Assembly (NCBI RefSeq): GCF_003254395.2
Contig: NC_037641.1
Span: forward strand, 2,310,001-2,374,000
DNA length: 64,000 nucleotides
Source of the DNA: Apis mellifera
Taxonomy: Eukaryota; Arthropoda; Insecta; Hymenoptera; Apidae
Reading direction: 5' to 3'
Shown piece by piece: positions 55,851-64,000 of this stretch (position 1 is its first letter; every line of letters starts with the position of its first letter). The position numbers and the translations under genes were made by a program. Below the pieces are notes generated by a model. The model made no database searches, had not been told where the DNA came from, and saw nothing but the letters and a program-made list of their open reading frames with translations.

Positions 55851-56400
55851 ATGTAACAAATTATTGTCGAATTACAACCATAAAATATTGTCTCGGCGAA
55901 CAACTTGATAGTTGATTCTACGTAAGAGAATTAACTATAAGAGAATCAACATAAGATTCTATGTAAGAGTGATTCGAATAAAGTTAAAAGGTAACGGGGA
56001 GTGAACAGGTAAGGCAGATAGTAGGGCAGGCCGGGTCACCGAAGACGGCTATTCAAGACGAACGAAATTCTACGAAATTGGTAAACTCGTCAAATCAAGT
56101 TTAACGAATGAATGAAATACAGAAAAGAATCCGCTTGATCGGCTGCGTTCCAACGGTGTTCGATTTAATGATACTGAGTAGATCACGCATGTATATTATA
56201 ATACAAGAAACGAATTAATTGGTTGAATTTTTACTTTTCATTTATTTATTTCATTATAACAGTGGCAACAGTGTTGTAATAGAATTTCGCATCGTTTACA
56301 ATCGAATTTTTGGTGATTTAGAGGAATGAAAGTTACTTAAATCGTTAATTTACGATTGATTTTGAATTTAATGATTTGAATAGAATTTGGATAAAATTGG
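55850..56400. other. Balanced island 23
   Basis: Holds the nested repeats at 55909-55980 and a donor-like GTGAACAG then GTAAGGCA at about 56008. No acceptor or open frame upstream supports an exon. Confidence 0.35.
55909..55980. repeat. Nested direct and inverted repeats
   Basis: GTTGATTCT (55911) pairs with AGAATCAAC (near 55942-55950). GATTCTACGTAAGAG is repeated directly as GATTCTATGTAAGAG about 40 bp later. TAGTTGATTCT also pairs imperfectly with AGAATTAACTA. Confidence 0.75.
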
Positions 56401-57029
56401 TGATAATTATTGAAATTATTTTTGAGATAATAGATTTTTTTATCTAGAATTTTGAATTATTTGTAATTGTATGTTTTTTTATTTTTATCTAGTTAAGTTA
56501 AATATATTTTCTGTAATATTTTCTAATTTTTTTTTAAGCTTTGAGTTGAAAAAATTTGAAATGAATTTGAGATTAATTTAGAATTTACATATTTTTATTT
56601 ATTAATATTTGTGACATTGGAAATTTTTTTTTTTAGTATTTTTCAAAATCATTATTAAATGGAATTTACTCTATTTTAAAAGAGAAATAATTTTACAGAT
56701 TAACAAGAATACTATTTTCCTTTTTTCTATGCGATTTTTATAAAATTGAAATTAAAGCATTTCAGTTTTTTTCATAGCAATAGTGTAATACATCAATTGA
56801 TGATCAATTGATGATTAAAGAATACAATAAAATAAAATAAATTTAATTTATATTTTGAATTTAACAATTATATATTTTTATTTTGAAACAGAACAAATTT
56901 TATTTAAAACATTTTTCGAATAAACAAATAATTCATTTTTAGAGAAATAAATATATAAAAAAATATATGTAATTGCATTTATAGGAAATAATATAAAATA
57001 GATTACCTTATATAATAATATAATCAAAT

Positions 57030-57420
57030 CGATCAAACTCATGCGGAACTCTGTGCACATAAAATAGATTTAATCAGTGTGCACGTGGCACGAGTTGAGA
57101 CGGAAGGGAAAAGATTCTTGCGTGAAGAAGAAAGGAGTCGGTCAGATAACTGTACGTCGCGGCCTCTGAACGACATCTTCAGCATCGTCGAAGAAACTTC
57201 TTCTCTCATTCCCATACGTACACCTTATTCAATGTTTCTCGATTCGATCTCCATCTTCATTCCATGCGTGCATTGCCATAATCTAGACTTTGTCTCCTCG
57301 CTGGTTTACTTATTTTGCGATAGAATCCTATTCTAAAACGATTCGTGGTATACTTTGTCATTGTTGAATTCTGAAGAATGAAATCTGAATGGCGTTAAAT
57401 TGACATTGCATCATTATCCA
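57030..57420. other. Balanced island 24
   Basis: An open + frame at 57079-57336 (85 residues) starts near an E-box (CACGTG, 57082-57087). No family motif was recognised. Read as a candidate regulatory island. Confidence 0.35.
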
Positions 57421-58936
57421 TGATTTATGAGATATTTATGAGATCTTATTTTTTGTTTTTTTGTTATATTTCATTATAATCGAATATAAAAATGAAAATG
57501 GAAGATGAAGATAACATTATTACAAAATGATGTCGTTAAAATTTTATTTATGTGATTTATGTATGTACTTAATTATGTAACTGAAAATATTTATTGTATG
57601 CTTTGCATATATTTTATATTTCGTGTATATTTCTAGAATAATAAATTAATATTTCTATAATAATAATAAAATTTCATGTATAATAGCTACAAAATATTTA
57701 TACATATTCTTATTTCGTAATGAAATATTTTTTCATCATTTTTTTTTCGTAATATCAAAATAGTATATCAAGTAATATCAACTATTAACTATTAAAATAT
57801 CATTAAAAATATAAAATAAACAAAACTAAATGAAATAAAATATAATTTACTTGTATTTAGTAATTATATGTATTAGTTAATTATATGTATAAAGTAGTAT
57901 AATAAATTCAATATCATTTAAATAGTTCTTGTAATAATTGCAATATATAAATGTAAATAATATATAAAAAAATATATAAATATGTATAATTTCATAAATA
58001 ATTTATAATTTATAATTTTTGACGTAAATAATTTATAATTTCAAAATAAGATATATGTAAAACAATTTTTTCTATAACAGTATAAATATCAATTAACATT
58101 AATTTCAATAAAAAAAATAATTTACATATATAATATAGTATAATTTATTTATATTAGAATATATATTAGAATTGAAAAAATAACTTCTGTGATGTAATTA
58201 TTAGAATTAGTAATAGACTTAATTATAGAATTAAAATATGAATGAATAAATAATCTATAATGATTTTTCTTATTGAACCAAAATTTTACTTATTATTATT
58301 ATTTAAGTAATAAACTCATATCAAATAAATTTATTTATCTAAATGTAAATTATTTGAACGAAAAACGATTTGTCGAACGAAAATAGATTTGTCAGATTTT
58401 TTTCTAGAGATTTTAGTATATTTTTTAATTAAAAATAAGAAAAGTATGTTATAAGAATATGTATATATGTAATAAACATATGCTTACATAAATATTGTAT
58501 TTATAAATTGTAATAAAAATGAAATTACAAGAAATTAATTTCTTGTTTGATATTATATAGAAATAAATTTTTTAGTTAAGTATTCTTTTTCATCAAAAAA
58601 ATTTCATCAAAAACTACATATATTATTAAACTGATTTGTAAAAATAGATTTTTATAAATACATTTAAATTATATTATATTATATTCTGGATTTTTTGTTC
58701 TATATCATACAACATATTCTATTAATTTTTGTACGTATATTTTTCAAAATTTATATATAATTTAAATTATATATAATAATTTCAGTAATTAAGTAAATAT
58801 AAGTTTCTATAAATGTATAAAATAGATATTGGCAGTATTCATTCCGACATTATATAGTATGCAATGAAAACAAATTTTTAATCATTTTATATTTTTTTTT
58901 GTAATTTGTTAATGAAATGATTATGAATTTATATGT

Positions 58937-59022
58937 TATTATAATAATATATAATATATTATATAATATTATAATATTATATAATATATTATAATATTAT
59001 ATATTATTATAATAATAATATA
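58937..59022. repeat. (TAATAT)n-like low-complexity array
   Basis: Alternating ATAATATATAATATATT and ATAATATTATAATATTAT blocks, strongly self-complementary. Confidence 0.85.
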
Positions 59023-59586
59023 ATTCTTTTTTTTTTATAGAATACAAAATATTTCATTTTAATTTCTTAATTTTCTCTTCTTTATTATTACTTTATTCAA
59101 TTTTTATTATTATTTTTTTAATGAAAGTTGAATGTAGAAAAGCATATTTTATTATTAATTTATTAATTTTTAATAAATATGTTAATTCTTTCGAGTGAAC
59201 ATATAAAGATTGAAAAATCAATTTTCTTTTTTTAAATGATATTAAACATTTTTTAATACATACTATTACAATACAACACAATATTCTTTATAAAAAAAAT
59301 AGTAACTCATATATGCCTAAAAATTATTAATTTACAGTATAGATAGTTCAACAAATTATATAAAAAATCAAATTATATGAAAGCATCAACAGAATATTAT
59401 ATTTACATATTCCTTATCTCTTATATAATAAATTTTATAAAATTCTAATATTGAAATATTTATAGGATATTTTATATATTTAGAATTACATATTATATCA
59501 ATAAACTAGTTCTATGAATTGTTTAAAAAGTTTAAATAAACATATTTCTATATAATATATTTTCTATATATTCTTTGCATATATTA

Positions 59587-59589
<3 letters not shown>

Positions 59590-59625
<36 letters not shown>
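59590..59625. repeat. (TA)n microsatellite
   Basis: About 36 bp of TA flanked by ATGCA and TGCACT, making a palindromic-looking block. Confidence 0.95.
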
Positions 59626-59629
<4 letters not shown>

Positions 59630-60593
59630 TTTCATATAAAAGATAAGGTTTAACGATAGATAAACGGGACTGATTTTTGTAGAAATATAAATAAATGATG
59701 CGATGAAATTTTTATTAAAAAATATATAGAATAAAATATATAAAATAATTATGATCTTCAAAGTTTTATTTTGCAAATTATATTACGTTGTAGAGCAATT
59801 AGCATCTGTTAGTAATAGTATTGCTTAGAGTTATTATGAAATATATTTATTTATGTTAATTATATTGCTTAGAGCTATTCATTTTTATAATACATTTTTA
59901 CATATTATTATGAATTATTAAACGAGATTTTTTATTAAAGAAGATAATGTTTTTTCAGAGTATTATTTTATGTATTTAATCATTTATTTCTATGTATTTA
60001 TTATATTGATATTATATCGATCTTCGAGAATATTTCTTCATCATATATTGCTTCTTTTATGTGAAGTGTTGTTAAATATTCTTGATCGGTATTAAATATA
60101 TAAATTTTTTATAGAATTATATCTGAATAAATTGTTTTTTTATATGTAAATAATAGAAAATTTTCATTTTTATTAAAAGATTAAAAAATAAAATTCTCTA
60201 GTGTCATTGAAATATTATAAAAATAATTATCATTGAAATATATATATTATAAAGATAAATGTAATATAATTTTTCATAAAAAAATCATAAATCATATGAA
60301 TTTATATATTAAATTTATATGAAATTTATATATTAGAATGATAAAAAAATATAATAAAAACTTTTTTTATCATTAAAATATTATTATTAAATATAAATTA
60401 TTGTAATTTCCTAAGAAAAGAATAAAAAGATACAAAAAAAATAATCGAATTTAAAATAATATAATAATATATAATAATTATATAAAAATTTTTAATAATG
60501 TCTACATTCTTTCATATTTAAAAAAAAATTCTAAAAGTATATAAATAATATAATATATGAATATATCTTGAAAATATATTTTTTTGTTTATAG

Positions 60594-60647
60594 ATAATGG
60601 ATCGTTGACAGAAGTCAGACCAGCTAGGATAGAGAGGGATCTGCAAG
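60594..60647 (+). CDS. 54-nt internal microexon of the same gene
   Basis: The segment is bounded by a pyrimidine-rich acceptor (TTTTTTTGTTTATAG, AG at 60592-60593) and a consensus donor (CAAG then GTAAGC, GT at 60648-60649). Only one frame is open: two leading bases AT, then NGSLTEVRPARIERDLQ, then a single trailing G. That G plus the first two bases of the exon at 62988 makes GGT (Gly), and the frame runs on into the DUF4758-like sequence. The other two frames hit TGA or TAA at once. The peptide is hydrophilic and contains one Asn-Gly-Ser glycosylation sequon. The exon needs a preceding exon that ends with one base of a codon; none was identified with confidence. It is short for an insect exon and easily missed by gene finders. 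Confidence 0.75.
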
Positions 60648-62987
60648 GTAAGCCTTCCATCTTTTGAAACTGTAACTATTTGCATTCAATTTTTATTTAT
60701 TTCCTTTGGAATTTCGCTCGAATATGATTTTATTTTTTTCTTCATCGTAGACTCAATTTAATATATTTCGTTAATCGTATTTTATATATTTCGTTTGTCA
60801 TATCGTATTTTTCATTAAAAATTAATATCATATTCGAATGTAATTCTATCGACAACGATTTTCTCTTTCGCTTTCTTCTCTTGTCTCCGCTATCTGGCCT
60901 TTCTCTTCTCATAGTTAAAACTGATCGTTCTATCTCTAAAAACTTGCATTGTGCGTGTCGACGCGAGGTGCGGCCGTGTATATAATCAGATGTTATACTT
61001 ATTTTGAAATACGTATATGTTTTCTTTATGTTTATGTTGTTTCTTTATTTTTATTTTACTTTTTGTTTTATTTCTCATTCTTTCGAATACTATTTTGTTT
61101 TCTCTATTTTATTTGTTCGTGTCACTTTGCATTAAATTTTCCGTGGGTAAATGGGTTTGAAATTCCTGACCAATGACTTACAGTAAATACGAAGTCTCGA
61201 GAGACTTGATTAATCGATTTGATAAAAATGGAATAGGATGAATAAATTTAATACAATTTGACAACATGCAAAACACAATGGAAAAGTAAGAATTAAATGA
61301 AGAACAAATAATGGTATGTTATAACGAGTATACGAAGGCAATTTATTTATGGGAATCAATACGAACGAAATCATTATTGAAATTAACAATTCTAAGTTTA
61401 CTTGTTAAGTTTACGATCTAAGCAATGGTTTAAAGAGTCAGTCATAATTTTTTTTTCAAAAGAGAATTTATAGGATATTTAAGGCTATGAATAACAATGA
61501 TATACTTAATATTTGAAAAGACTAAGTTTATAGTCATATATAAGATATTAATATTGTCATGAGACATGTTTGAAAGATTGTAGAAGCCGAGATAAAAGTA
61601 AATATACAAAAATATCAATTAAGATATTTATCTTATTTAATAAGTTATAAACAATTCAAATTTTTACTTCATTTAATTAAATTGAATTACTATATCTTAA
61701 TAAATAAGTTTCAATTTTTGTATCAACTTTTGTATTTATTTCAATTGTTAAAATCGACTAAAAATGTTCAATGAATATATTACAATATATATTACAATTC
61801 CTTTTTCGTTTTGAAATTATCTTACTTACATAAGAAAAGTTTGTTAGTATATTTATAGACAATAATAAAAAATATTAAATATTGTTATATAACTTCATTT
61901 CGTATAAAAATAATTTTAAATTAATAACAATAACTTTATTAGAAACATTTTATAATCGCATTAAAAAAATCATTATTATTATTATTATATATAAATTATA
62001 TATTATTATTATATATATTATTATATATTATAAATCATTATTAATATATATAGATAAAATCTTTCATAACTTTCATATCTATTTGTCACAGATAAATTTT
62101 TCAAACGATAATATTCTAACTTAATAATTTAAATGTTATCGATATGTAAGTATTAAATCTAGAATTTTTTTAAATTACCCTTGTAAATTTAAAATGAATT
62201 AAAAAAGCTTCCATTTAGTTCCATCGTAAGCAAAATTCTGAAACAAGTTCTCAGGTCTCTCGAGCTGTAAATATTATACTATACACACATAATATATATA
62301 TAATATATTTGATTATTTTTTTTAACGTCTGGGCGCCTTTTACTATCGTTTTCCCGCGCACGTTTCACATAGTCCCGTTTCCGATGGCATGGTACGGAAC
62401 AACGACCATTCTGGGTTCGTGAACATATAACGATCGGAAATCGATACTCGTGAGCATAGACTATTATACGTAATAATAAAACGGGGACGTAGCAGATTGC
62501 TCGCTATAATACCAACAGAATGATTCGTCCACTAAGATCGTCTGTCTCTTTTTTTCTGTTTCTGTTACTGCTCCCGCCTGCTCCTCGCCTACAACTCTTC
62601 TCAACAACTGGATGCCGTCTGCCTCCAACGTCCGTCCGCCACTCCGTCTCTCCGACGACCTACATTATTTAATGCAAATATCAAATCAAACAAACAAAAA
62701 TTGGGGAAAAAATAATATATATGTGTACATTTTTATAAAACAAATGAAAAATTGATTGGCTGAAACCGATACTGACTGACGATTTTGACTATTCAATGAC
62801 TTAAACGAATTTACTATATATGTCTTGGACGATTTCTTTTTTTCTTCTAACGAATACGTGACCATTAATGCAAATTTGTATAACGCTCATCGAAACACGT
62901 GCTCCCCGTGCGGCGATTGTCCCTTGGTGCTTTTGAATAATCCTGAACTATCTCCTGACATGTTCCATGCTCAATGACCGTCTCCAG
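60648..62987 (+). other. Intron between the microexon and the large exon
   Basis: This GT-AG intron has donor GTAAGC and acceptor GACCGTCTCCAG, with a CTGAC branch-like motif at 62955-62959. Most of it is AT-rich with no supported coding frame. A pyrimidine-rich tract at about 60850-60914 ends in CATAG and looks like an acceptor without a matching in-phase exon. A balanced, CpG-containing island lies at 62320-62660. An open frame at 60949-61176 encodes a Phe/Tyr/Ile-rich peptide and looks like a compositional artefact. Confidence 0.7.
62320..62660. other. Balanced, pyrimidine-rich island just upstream of the large exon
   Basis: CpG-containing sequence with TCCCGCGCACG, followed by a C/T-rich stretch at 62530-62660 (GTTACTGCTCCCGCCTGC area). 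No coding frame joins in phase to 62988. It could be an intronic enhancer, an alternative promoter, or pyrimidine-rich splicing-regulatory sequence. Confidence 0.35.
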
Positions 62988-64000
62988 GTGTAACCACGGT
63001 CCTCCTAGTTTCGGCACGACCTGGCAAATCCATTCCTCCAGTCGGTTTATTAACGAAAACCGCGCGAACCTTCGTCCAAGATGGCGCCAGTACGGAGTTC
63101 GCCACTCAGATACTCGGTACCACATTGGATAATGGTCGTGTATATGCTAAAATATTGGCTACATCTAGTAGGGTATTCTATGACAAGGAATTTACGCCAG
63201 ATTCTCCTACGCCATATGTAGTTTATCCTTCGAGAACTACTGATGATGATTGGCAACTCAAGGTGGCTCTTGATAACACACCCATTAAAGCTTTGAAGGA
63301 CATTGAAAATTCTGGATTAGAAGGAGATTCTGATAATCAGAGTGGGGAAGGAAGGTCTTCGATGAAGTTGGATGAATTATCTAGAGAGAATGATATATTT
63401 AGTAGAAGAGAAATGGGATCAGATTCACAGAGATTTAAACCTGCGAAGATCAGACCTGCTGATAATCTTCCGACTTATACAGTGACACACGAATACGTAA
63501 CTAATAATTTCGATAATCTCGAAGAGGACCAGCCAAAGAATTTTAGACCCAGATTGCCCAAAATTTTCAAGCCTCAAGCCAAAGCTTCCGTGCAGAGGAA
63601 ATTGGATTTAAAACCTCTAGCAACCGTAACGTATCATGGATTCGCCGAGTTCACCACTACCGTTGGTGAAACGGTTATAGTTTTCTCACCAAGTACATCA
63701 CCAGCGCCTATTGGTCGTCCAGCTACCACGATTAAAGGTGATGCGACTTTAAGACCTGACGATGGAATTGCGGTTGTAAAGATTAGGCCTACTAGCGTAA
63801 TTATTGGTCAAGAAAAAACCAAACAACATCCTGGACGTACATCTGATCCGCGTAGCGAAACGGGTGATCCTTTATTGGATGCTATCAACAGAGCCAATAT
63901 TCAACCTAGTGTTACAGAAGAATTCGAAGAATCTTCAACGACATCCACGGAACCTCTTCTTCTAATACCAGATGTTGAAACTGATTCAGTAAAGCCAACA
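62988..64000 (+). CDS. Large exon of a DUF4758-like probable extracellular protein (partial, continues past the window)
   Basis: One frame (codons starting at 62990, 62993 and so on) stays open for about 338 residues to the last base, in a region where the other frames are broken. Taking the junction glycine as residue 1, two blocks stand out. Residues 26-66 include TQILGTTLDNGRVYAKIL followed by ATSSRVFYD. Residues 215-237 include TYHGFAEFTTTVGETVIV followed by Phe-Ser-Pro-Ser-Thr. I recall both as typical of an uncharacterised insect family (Pfam DUF4758), usually large secreted or surface proteins. That match is from memory, not a search. Between the blocks lies an acidic, serine-rich linker and a Pro/Lys/Arg-rich stretch. 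The tail near residues 315-330 is Ser/Thr/Glu-rich and mucin-like. No membrane segment or catalytic motif is visible, and no start codon lies in this exon. The start at 62988 follows a CAG acceptor and matches the phase of the upstream microexon. A second in-frame acceptor ends at 63041. Coding status is secure; function is unknown. Confidence 0.9.
63030..63041 (+). promoter_or_regulatory. Possible alternative in-frame 3' splice site
   Basis: The tract TCCATTCCTCCAG ends at 63041. Splicing here instead of at 62987 removes exactly 54 nt (18 codons) and keeps the frame: the microexon's trailing G plus TC gives GTC (Val), followed by GLLTKTARTF. Its pyrimidine tract is at least as good as that of the upstream site, so the true boundary, or use of both, is uncertain. 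Confidence 0.4.

Larger units (their letters stand above)
57420..60590. other. AT-rich background upstream of the microexon
   Basis: Contains the repeats at 58937 and 59590. No coding frame or convincing upstream exon was found in the 3 kb before the microexon. Confidence 0.6.
1..60593 (+). other. Presumed giant intron (or intron plus upstream intergenic DNA) of the gene at the right end
   Basis: No reading frame in this span has family motifs, sustained coding composition, or start and splice signals that would support a gene. The microexon at 60594 is internal by phase, so at least one exon lies upstream, inside or outside the window. The span is dominated by A/T with simple repeats and scattered balanced islands. 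A ratchet-type splice site at 1313 on the same strand suggests that much of it is a single intron, but this is inference. Confidence 0.5.

Noticed and set aside
60850..60948. Strong pyrimidine tract with CATAG acceptor
   Set aside because: The segment after it has no donor that keeps the phase needed to reach the exon at 62988.
60949..61176. Hydrophobic + strand open frame inside the intron after the microexon
   Set aside because: Composition-driven Phe/Tyr repeats; it does not join in phase with the next exon.
62865..63256. Minus-strand open frames overlapping the large exon
   Set aside because: Shadows of the + strand coding exon, with no independent support.

Overview
The window looks like nuclear DNA of an insect, most likely a bee (Hymenoptera, Apis-like). 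By eye it is extremely AT-rich, with long runs of A/T and many (TA)n arrays. Roughly thirty short islands of more balanced, CpG-containing sequence interrupt it every 1-3 kb. A broken mariner-type transposase fragment and insect-style split exons fit this reading. The species is inference, because no rRNA, mitochondrial or species-diagnostic sequence was seen.

Coding content is confined to the right end, on the + strand. A 54-nt microexon (60594-60647) and a long exon (62988 to beyond 64000) can be joined in one open frame across a 2.34-kb GT-AG intron. Together they encode part of a probably extracellular protein. It carries sequence blocks I associate with an uncharacterised insect family (Pfam DUF4758-like, recalled rather than searched). 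The translation start and any signal peptide lie upstream and were not found, and the protein continues past the window.

Everything from 1 to about 60.6 kb looks like one very long intron of that gene, or intron plus upstream intergenic DNA. No supported protein gene, tRNA, rRNA or CRISPR array was found there. What it does hold is a near-ideal recursive-splicing (ratchet) site at 1313/1314 with a second donor 47 nt downstream, a 5' fragment of a mariner transposase with two in-frame stops (22402-22614), and a ~200-bp sequence duplicated at 15.5 and 16.7 kb. It also holds a perfect three-copy 42-bp minisatellite (7339-7464), a long imperfect inverted repeat (8364-8476), many microsatellites, and a paired E-box cluster near 40.7 kb. 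The balanced islands are candidate regulatory elements, but none has a supported coding frame.

How it may work together: if the ratchet site belongs to the gene at the right end, the long intron would be removed in steps and the islands would be the natural places for enhancers. This is inference. Transcript data would settle it.
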